64,000 nucleotides of DNA. Source: Nonomuraea sp. NEAU-A123. GTDB taxonomy: Bacteria > Actinomycetota > Actinomycetes > Streptosporangiales > Streptosporangiaceae. Both the position numbers and the translations under genes were made by a program. The stretch spans positions 26,486 to 90,485 of the forward strand of contig NZ_JAHFZZ010000037.1 in the NCBI RefSeq assembly GCF_018603905.1. Direction: 5' to 3'. Below are positions 51,596-59,525 of this stretch, piece after piece. Each line of letters begins with the position of its first letter. Positions within the stretch are counted from its first letter, which is position 1. The notes beneath the pieces are model-generated. The model did not search any database and had not been told where the DNA came from. It was given only the letters and a program-made list of their open reading frames with translations.

Positions 51596-51886
51596 TCACC
51601 GGGCCTCGCCTTGGAGGATCTGATCGAAGGTACGTTTGGCGGCTGCGTTCAACGTCCACGCGGTTTCGCGGACGGTGCCCTTCTCTCGGTCCGTACGGCG
51701 GACGAAGCCCTGGCCGGCGGCGGCGCACAGTTCGTACGTCATTTGGCGGCACTCGCAGGTGTGTGAGACCACACGGACACGCTGAGCCCGTTGGGTCGGT
51801 TCGTACCAGGTCAGCTTGACATGGCCCGGCTGGGGCGACGCGACGTGCGGACCATGGAAGTCGAGGATGTCATCCCGCCATGTCAC
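51596..51886 (-). CDS. Small hypothetical protein (96 aa)
   Basis: The GTG at 51886 overlaps the TGA of the next gene upstream (GTGA). It encodes VTWRDDILDFHGPHVASPQPG, KLTWYEPTQRAQRVRVVSH, TCECRQMTYELCAAAGQGFV and RRTDREKGTVRETAW. The clustered C-E-C and later Cys suggest a small folded domain, perhaps metal-bound. No family name is recognised. It pairs with the 60-residue protein and is divergent from a GntR regulator. Confidence 0.65.
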   Translation of the reverse strand: MTWRDDILDFHGPHVASPQPGHVKLTWYEPTQRAQRVRVVSHTCECRQMTYELCAAAGQGFVRRTDREKGTVRETAWTLNAAAKRTFDQILQGEAR

Positions 51887-52065
51887 CAAGTCCGCCCCTC
51901 GAAGATCTCGACGAGGTTCTTGAGCGCGATGTCGACGCGAGCCATGACGAGTTCGCGGATGTGATCGCCGCCTGGAGGCAGCCGGTAGCCGTGCTTCTCG
52001 AGTACGGCTTGGATCTCGGCTGTCAGGCAGGACCTGAATCGTAGGTCTGTGATTGGGTTACCCAT
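51883..52065 (-). CDS. Small hypothetical protein (60 aa)
   Basis: The product reads MGNPITDLRFRSCLTAEI, then QAVLEKHGYRLPPGGDHIR and VDIALKNLVEIFEGRTW. It is helical and has no recognised family. It overlaps the following gene by 4 bp. Three phased 10-bp repeats lie between it and the GntR gene, suggesting shared control. Confidence 0.65.
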   Translation of the reverse strand: MGNPITDLRFRSCLTAEIQAVLEKHGYRLPPGGDHIRELVMARVDIALKNLVEIFEGRTW

Positions 52066-52163
52066 GGGTCGGACCTCCAGTGTCCGATCAAGGGCCCGTC
52101 TTGGCGTTTGGGTCGCGAGGACGGGCCCGACTCCCTTGAAGGTATTGCAGTGCCCAGGCTAGA

Positions 52164-52203
52164 GCAAACGTCTGCAAACGTCTGCCCCTGATCGCAAACG
52201 TGG
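52164..52203. promoter_or_regulatory. Three GCAAACGT repeats on one helical face
   Basis: GCAAACGTCT at 52164 and 52174, and GCAAACGTGG at 52194. The intervals are 10 and 20 bp, so all three face the same side of the helix. They lie between the reverse-strand small-protein pair and the GntR gene and are a likely GntR operator array. Confidence 0.6.
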
Positions 52204-52240
52204 GCGAGTGATGGGCTACGGATGCGGACATTTACGGTCT

Positions 52241-52486
52241 ATGTTCATGACGATCGACCATGAAGGGCCGGTACCGCTCTATCGCCAGCTCGCAGACCTG
52301 CTGCGGACACAGATCGCGGACGGCACACTCATGCCCAACCGGCCGATCCCGACCGAGCAGAGGTTGATGCACGAGCACGAAGTGGGCCGCGACACCGTCA
52401 GAAAGGCCATCGCCATCTTGCGCGAGGAGGGCTTCGTCATCGCGATCCAGGGCCGCGGAACCTTCGTGGCCCTCCGTGAGAACTAA
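52241..52486 (+). CDS. Minimal GntR-type DNA-binding protein
   Basis: The product of about 81 residues is only the GntR winged helix: PVPLYRQLADLLRTQIADG, PIPTEQRLMHEHEVGRDTVR and AILREEGFVIAIQGRGTFV. No effector domain is present. ATG 52247 is an equally likely start. It overlaps the next small gene and probably binds the phased repeats upstream. Confidence 0.85.
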   Translation: MFMTIDHEGPVPLYRQLADLLRTQIADGTLMPNRPIPTEQRLMHEHEVGRDTVRKAIAILREEGFVIAIQGRGTFVALREN

Positions 52487-52670
52487 TCTGAGCAGTCCTG
52501 ATGCCCACGCTTGGTCGTTCTTCCGCAGTGACGCAGGCGAGTTTTACGCGACCAGGCGCGGTGTCCGACTCTGCAACCCCCAAATCGATGCGGGACTTCA
52601 ACAGGCGGTGAACGCTAACGAAGTAGCCATGTTCGTGGCGCTGCTTCATGATCAGCAAGGTCGGGGGTGA
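52476..52670 (+). CDS. Small hypothetical protein (64 aa)
   Basis: GTG start inside the GntR 3' end. It encodes NLSSPDAHAWSFFRSDAGEFYA and RRGVRLCNPQIDAGLQQAVNAN in outline. No family is known to me, but the residue mix is protein-like and the overlap suggests co-translation with the GntR protein. Confidence 0.5.
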   Translation: MRTNLSSPDAHAWSFFRSDAGEFYATRRGVRLCNPQIDAGLQQAVNANEVAMFVALLHDQQGRG

Positions 52671-53255
52671 TGTCATGGCGGCCTCGAGCTCCCTACTCGA
52701 TCATCACGGGTTGCATCTGGCTGCCGCGCACGCCCAGGTCGAGCAGGTGGCATGGGAACCAACTCTGCCGCGTGCCGCTAGTGTCCCGGTCCAGAGGTTC
52801 GTGCGCAGTAGTGGCCGATGGCGCCGATGATCTGGTCGGCGTTCTTGGTCCAGATGAACGGGCGGGCGTTTTGGATGTTGCTCATGTGCACGATAGGTAC
52901 CTGCTCGACTTGATGGCTGTCGAGAGTGTAGGTGTTGCCCTAGCAATACGTTTCGATCAGCAACCGTCCTGCCAAGTGCCACGAGAGCGCCAGTGAGCGT
53001 TGCCGCCGGATGTCAGTGGGCTCCGCCACGAAAGTGTCAGTGGCCGGTCGTAGGAAGCCGCGGTGAAAAATTTGCTGATCTCGGCTGCATCGCGCAGTTC
53101 GTGGCGGATGGTGACCTGGTTCGCGGACCTTGGAGCGGGTCGCACGTCCCGATGCCCGGCCACTGCTACGGACGTTCCGAGCTCACGATCCCCCGATGTA
53201 CTTCATGACACGCTCGTTAAACGAACGGCCGAGTCCCGGCTGTCGGTATCGAGAT
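52671..53255. other. Decayed stretch with IS debris (585 bp)
   Basis: Apart from the IS630 tail described separately, I see no intact gene. Two copies of a GTCAGTGG motif at 53018 and 53034 (GTCAGTGGGCTCC and GTCAGTGGCC) might be an IS end. Confidence 0.4.
52778..52924 (-). pseudogene. IS630-family transposase C-terminal remnant
   Basis: The minus strand reads LDSHQVEQVPIVHMSNI, then QNARPFIWTKNADQIIGAIG and HYCARTSGPGH before TAG at 52778. The PFxWTKxAD and RTSGPGH pieces are the usual C-terminus of IS630 transposases. The catalytic DDE region is absent. Confidence 0.75.
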
Positions 53256-53297
53256 ATAGCCCGGTGCGGGCCCCGGACGGGCCCCGCACCGGGCTAT
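53256..53297 (-). terminator. Long hairpin terminator of the DGQHR-like gene
   Basis: ATAGCCCGGTGCGGG (53256-53270) and CCCGCACCGGGCTAT (53283-53297) form a perfect 15-bp stem with a 12-bp loop. It begins 5 bp past the stop of the gene at 53302. Confidence 0.8.
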
Positions 53298-53301
53298 TCT
53301 C

Positions 53302-54540
53302 TCAGGATCCGATCTCGGCGTCACGCCAGTTGAGCGGGTAGTCGGTACGGGATGGGCCCTTCAGGAAGAAGCTCCGCCAGGCGAAGTAGGCAATGGCCCG
53401 CTTCCGGCGACCGATGTTGGACCGCACCGTCTCGTAGATCGAATCAAGACTGTCCGGCCCGGAGAACAGGTTCAGCGGGTCGTCGCCGGGCTGGTCGAGC
53501 AATTCCAGGAGCTCCCCCTGGTGGTGCTGGACGGTCGACCCGGTGTCGGCCTCCTCCCGGGCCTTGCCGAGGGCGGCGAAGAGCGGAATGAGAAAGACGT
53601 CCGTGGCATTCACGGCCATCTCCCATTTGGTGCCCTCGTAGCGCTCTTGGACCCGGCAGTTGAGTTCCAGGCAGACCCACTTGAAGTCGTCGCGGCACGC
53701 CTCGCTGCCGACCTCGGTGATCCGGGTGTCGAACTTGTCACTGGATCCTTCCCCCTCCTCCAGCACCAGATTGCGTGTCTTGACGTGTGGATCACAGTTG
53801 ACGTACGCCGTGATGCTGTCGATGAGGAGTTCGTACCGGTAGTGCGCCGGCGCACTCGGGGAGGCAGGAGTGTCCTTGGGGCGCCGCCCGCGAGGGCGCG
53901 GCATCTCCTTCTCCTCGCGTTCGGTGAGCAACGTGATGCCCCACTGCTCGAACGTGGCTCGCACGTCGCTTCGTGCGACCTCCAGTAGGTGCCTTGGGCT
54001 GACCTTCTGCTGACCCACGTTAAGCACCATGAACAAGCGGAGCTTCTCGTCGCTGTCCAGCCCGCGCCACACCTGCTCGACCAAGGGCTGGTTGAGGAAA
54101 CTGTCTAGGCCCAGCGGCGTCTGGCTTTGGCCCTCCATCTCCTTCAACTGCGTCTGTACCTCACGGGCCGGCTTCTCGCCGCGCTCCAACGCCAGCAGCC
54201 CTTCGGCAGCGACGGTGAGTACGTGCGTGCGCTGAAGCCCATCCGCGATTTCGTACGCGCCATCCGACCTCTCGACGGTCACGATGGCGGGTAGAGTGCC
54301 GCCTCTTAGCAGATCACGCAGCATGCGCTTCTTGATCGGGTTCTTGCTGATCTCGATCTTCACTCGTTGGAAGGCCGAGTCCGGGATCTTCTCCGGAGAG
54401 ATTGACCGGCTGACGGGATCGTAGACACCGAACCTGGCGAGGTACTCACCGACCGTCTCCTGCCGCATGGTCCAGGTTGCCCCGGCGGTGGCGAGGTCAT
54501 GCACGGGCGTACCCAGCGTGGGCGTTTCTGGCTTGATCAT
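53302..54540 (-). CDS. DGQHR/DndB-like protein (ParB-related fold)
   Basis: The 412-residue product has YEIADGLQRTHVLTVAAEG near residue 97, resembling the DGQHR motif of DndB-type proteins. LNVGQQKVSPRHLLEVARSD near residue 175 matches the N(T/V)xQxxVS segment that follows it in that family. DndB proteins bind DNA and regulate phosphorothioate modification; others are of unknown defence role. The second half (REEKEMPRPRGRRPKDT, then NCRVQERYEGTKWEMAVNATD) is not recognised. It is divergent from two unknown genes across three evenly spaced palindromes. No dndACDE genes are present in the window. Confidence 0.65.
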   Translation of the reverse strand: MIKPETPTLGTPVHDLATAGATWTMRQETVGEYLARFGVYDPVSRSISPEKIPDSAFQRVKIEISKNPIKKRMLRDLLRGGTLPAIVTVERSDGAYEIADGLQRTHVLTVAAEGLLALERGEKPAREVQTQLKEMEGQSQTPLGLDSFLNQPLVEQVWRGLDSDEKLRLFMVLNVGQQKVSPRHLLEVARSDVRATFEQWGITLLTEREEKEMPRPRGRRPKDTPASPSAPAHYRYELLIDSITAYVNCDPHVKTRNLVLEEGEGSSDKFDTRITEVGSEACRDDFKWVCLELNCRVQERYEGTKWEMAVNATDVFLIPLFAALGKAREEADTGSTVQHHQGELLELLDQPGDDPLNLFSGPDSLDSIYETVRSNIGRRKRAIAYFAWRSFFLKGPSRTDYPLNWRDAEIGS

Positions 54541-54597
54541 GGTCTCTTCTGCTTCCCTACAAGGAATGAATCAACTGCAGCGAGCCGCCCCCTTGGC

Positions 54598-54641
54598 TTT
54601 AGCGCTACATAGACGGTAGCGCTAAATTTGCCTTAGCGCTG
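54598..54641. promoter_or_regulatory. Three TAGCGCTA palindromes at 17-bp pitch
   Basis: TAGCGCTA is centred at 54603.5, 54620.5 and (TAGCGCTG) 54637.5. The first two are inside an 11-bp perfect inverted repeat, TTTAGCGCTAC/GTAGCGCTAAA. They lie 58 bp from the DGQHR-like start. The array could serve both divergent transcripts. Confidence 0.7.
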
Positions 54642-54943
54642 CGGGATGCGGCCAACAGGAAATCGGGCCCGATCAAGTCAACGTGGCAGACATTGCTGAG
54701 GAATTTTCGCATACCGCCCCCACGCTTTCGAAACGCGACGGAATGTCGCTTCTGGGCCTTATGGGCCTTCTGGTGTTTTTCTGGTATCGAGGCGCATTGA
54801 TCGCGTTTCACGGGGCCGCAGAATACAGTCATAGACTGCTAAATGGAGTGCATTTTAAAAATATTGCGCCAATTCTGAAGACATGGCATTCTCTGCAAAA
54901 CGCGCCCGGGATTGGCTTGGGCTCTGCTCCTGGGAGGGTGCCC
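54642..54943 (+). other. AT-richer leader, 302 bp
   Basis: The frame of the next gene is open upstream from a GTG at 54683 and includes a hydrophobic run (MSLLGLMGLLVFFWYRGALI). Base use here is markedly less GC-rich at third positions than in the gene, for example GGAGTGCATTTTAAAAATAT, so I treat it as untranslated leader or promoter. Confidence 0.5.
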
Positions 54944-55765
54944 GTGCCTAGAGTCTTCGACCCGGAGGACCTCGCTGATCGACTGCTCGCGAACGAAGAG
55001 CAAGCCGACCGAGCCGCCGACTCCTACCGTTGGGAAAATGCGGATCTTCTTGCGGCAACTCTTCCGGAAGGGGAGGCGACCGACGCCGAGGTGAACGAGG
55101 CGCTCGAGGTGGTCTTGGCTGCTCTTGAATCACGAGGCTCGGGCATCACGAAGCCGACCCTGCGGGGATGGCTCACCGTCGCCCGTCGCAATCCGCCCGA
55201 GGTCCGCAACGGCGTCTCGCTGACGGCCGCTCAGGAAGCCGGTGACCGGCCAGAACGTTTTGAGTGGTTCGCCGAGCACGGAGCTTCCCTTTCGAAGCGT
55301 CAGGTCCGCCGCCTGCGCGGCGACCGTAAGATCGACAACCCGGTGACCAGCAACAGCTCCATCAGCGAGCGCCAGGCAAAGGTGGCTGAGCTTCTCGGCG
55401 GCATGTCGGCTGCACACGTCGAGGAATTGGCGCAGCGGCACCCTGAGGCTGCCCGAGCCCTTATGCGCGCTGCGACGGCGGCCGGCACGCGGGCGCGTCA
55501 GGAAGTGGACGGGGCCGAGGGCATTCGCGGGCAGCAGGTGGGCGATGACCTCGCAGAGTACATCCACAATGCCGACCTGGGGCTTCGGCGTCGTCTACAC
55601 GCGGTGTTCACGCGAGACGAAGTACCGGAAGGGATGCGGGGCGCAGTGCTACTTGCGCTGTCGCGGCTCGAGCAATCGGCTGGCTGGACGAAGGCATGGG
55701 CGAGTGGCCAGTCGGGTTCGCTCATCAGCGACCTCGAGACTTTCCTCTCTGAAAGAGAGGCATGA
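54944..55765 (+). CDS. Uncharacterised protein, possibly DNA-binding (273 aa)
   Basis: GTG 54944 with GGGAGGG 5 bp upstream. It encodes VPRVFDPEDLADRLLANEEQ, LESRGSGITKPTLRGWLTVAR and FEWFAEHGASLSKRQVRRLRGDRKI. The two TLRGWL and LSKRQVRRLRG stretches could be helix-turn-helices. A helical C-terminal half follows (RQAKVAELLGGMSAAHVEELA, then LRRRLHAVFTRDEVPEG). No family is recognised. It overlaps the next gene by 4 bp (ATGA). Confidence 0.65.
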   Translation: MPRVFDPEDLADRLLANEEQADRAADSYRWENADLLAATLPEGEATDAEVNEALEVVLAALESRGSGITKPTLRGWLTVARRNPPEVRNGVSLTAAQEAGDRPERFEWFAEHGASLSKRQVRRLRGDRKIDNPVTSNSSISERQAKVAELLGGMSAAHVEELAQRHPEAARALMRAATAAGTRARQEVDGAEGIRGQQVGDDLAEYIHNADLGLRRRLHAVFTRDEVPEGMRGAVLLALSRLEQSAGWTKAWASGQSGSLISDLETFLSEREA

Positions 55766-56373
55766 TGAGCCTATGGATGGCGGGCGTGCGGTCCCGTATC
55801 CAGAAACTGCTTGACTCCCACGACTACTTGAGTCAAAAGGAAATCCAGCGCAAGCTTGGGCTTGGCTATCGCACGGTGAACCTGGCACTCAACAGTCCGC
55901 CTAACCCAGTCCTCGGCGAGACGCCTTTTGCTCGCACGGACAACCCCGAACCCGGTGCCCAGTGGGTGTGGTTTGCGGTTCGTCCTGAGCACCCACTCGC
56001 TCAGCGGGAATTCGTCATCAAGACGAAGACAGCGCACACGCAACTTCTGAAGGTGCGGGACCAGCTACTACGGCCCGCGATCAATGCAGGCGCGACGGCA
56101 ACCGGTGATGGCGATGACCTCGACCAGTCTATGGAAAATCTCGACATTGCTATCCGAATGCTCGAGAGGGCCAGGAGCGCCGGCGCAAGGAAGGCCGAGA
56201 ACATTCGCGTGAAGCGGGAAAACGAGGCGAGGAGTCAGGAGCTTGATCGGGAGGAGGCTGTACTCAAGGCTAGACGCGAAGAGCTCGAGAAGGAGGAGAC
56301 GGAGTTCAAGCGGCGGAGGCGGGAGTTCACCGGGGCCGCGGAGGACAGCGGCCCGCGAAGCGCGCGGACGTGA
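55762..56373 (+). CDS. Winged-helix protein with coiled-coil tail (203 aa)
   Basis: The N-terminal ~85 residues (VRSRIQKLLDSHDYLSQKEI, QRKLGLGYRTVNLAL) look like a winged helix. After a linker, residues about 125-185 form a highly charged heptad-rich helix (MLERARSAGARKAENIRVKR, LDREEAVLKARREELEKEE), a probable coiled coil. It is coupled by ATGA to the preceding gene. The function is unknown; the pair with the DGQHR-like gene may be one system. Confidence 0.65.
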   Translation: MMSLWMAGVRSRIQKLLDSHDYLSQKEIQRKLGLGYRTVNLALNSPPNPVLGETPFARTDNPEPGAQWVWFAVRPEHPLAQREFVIKTKTAHTQLLKVRDQLLRPAINAGATATGDGDDLDQSMENLDIAIRMLERARSAGARKAENIRVKRENEARSQELDREEAVLKARREELEKEETEFKRRRREFTGAAEDSGPRSART

Positions 56374-56513
56374 CCGTCACTGACGATGCCTCCTACGGGT
56401 GCTATTTCGCGCGGGAGAAACTGGCGCGCGGCGCCGCTAGGCATGGCTGTGTCGAATACACGCGGAGCCTGCGGGGAGCAAGGATAAAGGCGCAGGTCAG
56501 AGCCGATTTCAAG
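56374..56513. other. Leader of the tRNA remnant
   Basis: No gene is seen. This is where the 5' half of the tRNA would be, and it is not recognisable. Confidence 0.4.
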
Positions 56514-56570
56514 GATGCCCTGTAAAAGCGTCGGCTCAGCCTACGTAAGTTCGAACCTTGCACCTGCCAC
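56514..56570 (+). tRNA. tRNA-Tyr (GTA) 3' half, probable attachment-site remnant
   Basis: The sequence contains an anticodon loop CTGTAAA (anticodon GTA at 56522-56524), a long variable arm (CGTCGGCTCAGCCTACG), a T arm GTAAG-TTCGAAC-CTTGC and an acceptor 3' end CACCTGCCAC. The 5' half, D arm and matching acceptor strand are missing, and the anticodon stem is mismatched. Site-specific integrases usually use tRNA 3' ends as attachment sites, so this is the expected scar. Confidence 0.7.
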
Positions 56571-56588
56571 ATGCAGTAAGCGCAGATC

Positions 56589-56608
56589 AGAGGCCCTACG
56601 GGGCCTCT
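56589..56608 (+). terminator. Hairpin terminator after tRNA remnant
   Basis: AGAGGCCC-TACG-GGGCCTCT is a perfect 8-bp stem with a tetraloop, followed by TCTGCATTT. It is the terminator that normally follows the tRNA. Confidence 0.75.
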
Positions 56609-56875
56609 TCTGCATTTCAGGGGTGTGCAGTCGCCAGGGCTTGAGGAGTTCTCGGATGTTGAGATGGCCAGGCGCGGCATTGCTGGTCACGGGTCGATCG
56701 CGCACGGCGTGGCGTCGGCGTGAAATGCACCAAGACCCCGTAGAACGGCGGTTCTCACACCAAAGCCGACCGACGGGTCTCGTTGTCCGTGCAGTTTGCC
56801 ATGCCGCCTGCCCTGTCCGTCATCACGACGGTCGTCGGCGACGCGGGCTAGCGTGGACGCCTGACCGCAGGCGGC
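56609..56875. other. No clear gene (267 bp)
   Basis: Lies between the terminator and the ISAs1 transposase. It probably includes the left end of the ISAs1 element, though I cannot define its terminal repeat. Confidence 0.4.
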
Positions 56876-58016
56876 ATGAGCGTGGGTATGGCCGATCTCC
56901 GCCAGGTGTGGGCCCAGATCCCTGATCCCCGGGATTGGCGCGGCCGATGGCACCCGCTGGTTGTCATGTTCGCGCTGGTGCAGGCGACGCTTGTGTCCGG
57001 CGCCCTGTCGTATGCGGCGACCCGGCACTGGATCCGCACAGTCCCTCAAGAGGTCCTGGAGCAGATCGGCGCACGGCATGACCGTCGGACAGGTCTGTAC
57101 CAGGCACCGCACCCCGACACCGTGTGCCGCACCATCGCGCAGGTCAACACCGCACAGGTAAACGCCGCCTACGCAGCTCACCGGGCCGCCCAGATCCCCG
57201 ATCTGGACGACGACCCCGACGAACTGATCCCCATGACCGTCGACGGCAAGACCCAGCGCGGCACCGCCACCACCGGTAACGCGGCCCAGCACCGACTCGG
57301 CGTCCAATTCGCCCAGGACGCCATCGTCATCGCCCAGATCGACGTCGACTCCAAGAGCAATGAAATTACGGCCTTCGAGCCGCTGCTGGACCAGATCGGC
57401 TGCCTGAAGAATGTGGTGATCAGCGCCGATATGCTCCACACTCAGCGTGATCGCGCCCGCTACCTGCACCGGCGCGGCGCTTTCTACGTCCTTCCCGTTG
57501 GCGGAAACCAAAAGGGCCTGTTCGGCCGGCTCGACTCACTGGCCTGGAACGAGATCCCGATCGAGTGAGTGGACCACCTACGACAACGGTCACGGCCGCA
57601 ACGAGATCCGCACCATCCAGGTGATGCCCACACCTCCCAGTACCCGATTCCCGCACGTCAAGCAGGTCTTCCTCATCGAGCTATACGTTTACGACCTGGC
57701 TTGGAAACCACTGTCGAAGGTCGCGGTGCAGCGCGTCACCGACCTTGTCGGCAAGCAGGCCGGCCCCGGCGACTCGCCGAACTCGTCCGCGGCAAGTGGT
57801 CGATCGAGAATAAAGATCATTACGTCCAGGACGTTACCCTCGACGAGGATCGCTGCCGAGTCCGCACCGCCTCGGCGCCATCCATTTTTGACGACCATGC
57901 GCAGTTACGCGATCAGCGCGTTACGCCTGCTCAACTTCACCAACATCGCCGAAGGCACCCGTTGGGCTCGCGACGACTTCCGCAACCCACTGATCGCGCT
58001 CGGTCTCACGATGTGA
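56876..58016 (+). pseudogene. ISAs1-family transposase, several frameshifts
   Basis: The first frame reads MADLRQVWAQIPDPRDWRGR, HPLVVMFALVQATLVSGALSY, MTVDGKTQRGTA, NEITAFEPLLDQIGCLKNVV and ADMLHTQRDRARYL, and stops at 57568. A second frame gives WTTYDNGHGRNEIRTIQVMP; a third gives VRGKWSIENKDHYVQDVTLDED; the second returns with SYAISALRLLNFTNIAEGTRW to TGA 58016. The order of pieces equals a complete ISAs1 transposase, so the element is present but dead. Confidence 0.88.
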
Positions 58017-58032
58017 GAACTCCTTCAGCCCT

Positions 58033-58324
58033 GACGGCGTACGCAGCCTGCCCGTCACCTGGGACCGGGGATGAGCGCGATACGGATCCACACGGTCCCC
58101 GGTATCTCTGTAGCGGGACCGCGCAAGTCGTACGTGAGCTGGGCAGGTCCAACACGGTTGCGGCTTGGGCGGCGCCGTGTGTCGCGGTGGCGAGTCAGGT
58201 CACCTGGACTGCGACGGCCCCGGTCAAGAGCAGCTCCTCCAGGGGTGTCGTCGTCTCCGGCACCGCCAACTTCGCCCTCGGCCTGGCCATCGGCGCACCC
58301 AAGACCGTGGTCGCCGCCCCTTAA
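58033..58324 (+). pseudogene. Chimeric remnant: P450 tail + DrrA-like start + membrane-protein end
   Basis: 58033-58074 encodes DGVRSLPVTWDRG-stop, the C-terminus of a P450 like that at 47582 (which ends GVRSLPVTWDRA). An ATGA overlap leads into MSAIRIHTVPGISVAGPRKSYV, the start of a DrrA-like ATPase (compare MSAVPAISVAGLRKSYG at 48787). From 58136 another frame gives ELGRSNTVAAWAAPCVAVASQ, then VVVSGTANFALGLAIGAPKTVV, the C-terminal third of a protein like that at 29938. Divergence from the local copies shows they are homologues and not recent copies. Confidence 0.8.
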
Positions 58325-58470
58325 CTCTGCCCAAGCGGCTTCCTGATGAACAGATCGGATGCCAAATATCGATGTCCGATTTGGAAGTAGGTGGAACAGA
58401 TAAGAAGTTGACCCAGAATCTAGCCATGTGCCACAGTAGATCACCGCTTAGATGATCTACGGGAGGAAGC

Positions 58471-59418
58471 ATGGTTTCGCCGTTATCCCCGGACCCGCAC
58501 GAATGGTCCCTCCAGCCGAACCAGCAGATCGAACGCAAGAAGCTGCACGAAGACTTCGGCGGACGCACGCAGGGCGGCATCGGTCCGTCTAGTCGCACCC
58601 CGAACGTCTTCGTCTTCACCGATCCCATCGCTGGTGAGAAGCACGGCTACTTCGACGGCTGGATGCCTGACGGGCTGTTCCACTACAGCGGTGAAGGGCA
58701 GTACGGCGATCAGCGCATGATCTCCGGCAACGCGAGCATCCTCAACCACAAGCAAGAAAGACGCGCCCTACGTGTCTTCCAAGGCGCCCGCGGCACCGTC
58801 ACCTACCTCGGCGAGTTCGAGGTGGACGAGAAGGACCCCTGGTACGAGGCAGACGCGCCGGAGACCGGTGGTGGTCCGCTGCGCCGAGTCATCGTCTTCC
58901 GACTGCGTTCTATCGACGCCACCATCCAACCGCCACAGACCAGCCTGGCCCGACTACTAGAAACCACCAGGGACCAGGTAGAAGAACTGCCCCTGGAACG
59001 GCAACTTACGGAGCGTACGTTCGTCAACCCGGCCCGGGAGGTCTACGAGGCCGAGCGCAAGGAGGCCAGCCTGGTGCAAGCGCTGGCCGACCACCTGCGC
59101 GGCAAAGGCCACGCCGTCAACCGGCAACAGATACTTCCCGACGGGGAAACTAGGCCACTGTTCACGGATCTGTTCGATCGAAATCTCGGTCTACTCGTAG
59201 AGGCGAAGGGTAGCGTCACCAGGCAAAACGTCCGCATGGCGATCGGTCAGCTTTCCGACTACGGCCGATTCCTCCCCGACGCCACACGAGCTATCCTGCT
59301 ACCCACCGAGCCACGCTCCGACCTGATCGAGCTAGCCCACAGCCAGAACATCGTGATCCTCTGGCCTATAGGCAAGCGCGACTACAGCAGTAGTCGAGCG
59401 GACTTCGCCCTGGAGTAG
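58471..59418 (+). CDS. SRA-like/PD-(D/E)XK modification-dependent nuclease
   Basis: The 315-residue product has an N-terminal region (about 25-148) with GGRTQGGIGPSSRTPNVFVF, YFDGWMPDGLFHYSGEGQYG, RALRVFQGARGTVTYLGEF and PETGGGPLRRVIVFRLR. These are the landmarks of the ScoMcrA-type SRA-like domain that reads modified bases. A C-terminal PD-(D/E)XK nuclease has Asp233, Glu244 and Lys246 (FTDLFDRNLGLLVEAKG) and QLSDY (Gln260, Tyr264). Reader plus nuclease means a type IV-like restriction enzyme against modified DNA. It is convergent with the helicase. The modification it reads is unknown. Confidence 0.8.
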   Translation: MVSPLSPDPHEWSLQPNQQIERKKLHEDFGGRTQGGIGPSSRTPNVFVFTDPIAGEKHGYFDGWMPDGLFHYSGEGQYGDQRMISGNASILNHKQERRALRVFQGARGTVTYLGEFEVDEKDPWYEADAPETGGGPLRRVIVFRLRSIDATIQPPQTSLARLLETTRDQVEELPLERQLTERTFVNPAREVYEAERKEASLVQALADHLRGKGHAVNRQQILPDGETRPLFTDLFDRNLGLLVEAKGSVTRQNVRMAIGQLSDYGRFLPDATRAILLPTEPRSDLIELAHSQNIVILWPIGKRDYSSSRADFALE

Positions 59419-59456
59419 GAAGACTGAGGCCAGGACGCTCAACGTGCGTATTTGTT

Positions 59457-59486
59457 GGGGTGCGTCCAGTTAACTGGACGCACCCC
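59457..59486. terminator. 30-bp perfect palindrome, bidirectional terminator
   Basis: GGGGTGCGTCCAGTT followed directly by its reverse complement, with no loop. It lies between the convergent nuclease and helicase genes and serves both. Confidence 0.8.
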
Positions 59487-59525
59487 GCGGATGACCGCCG
59501 ACCAGCGGCGGAAGCTATTGTCGCC

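Noticed and set aside
54683..54943. Membrane-anchored N-terminus of the 273-residue protein
   Set aside because: Third-position GC is low and a strong ribosome site precedes GTG 54944; treated as leader.
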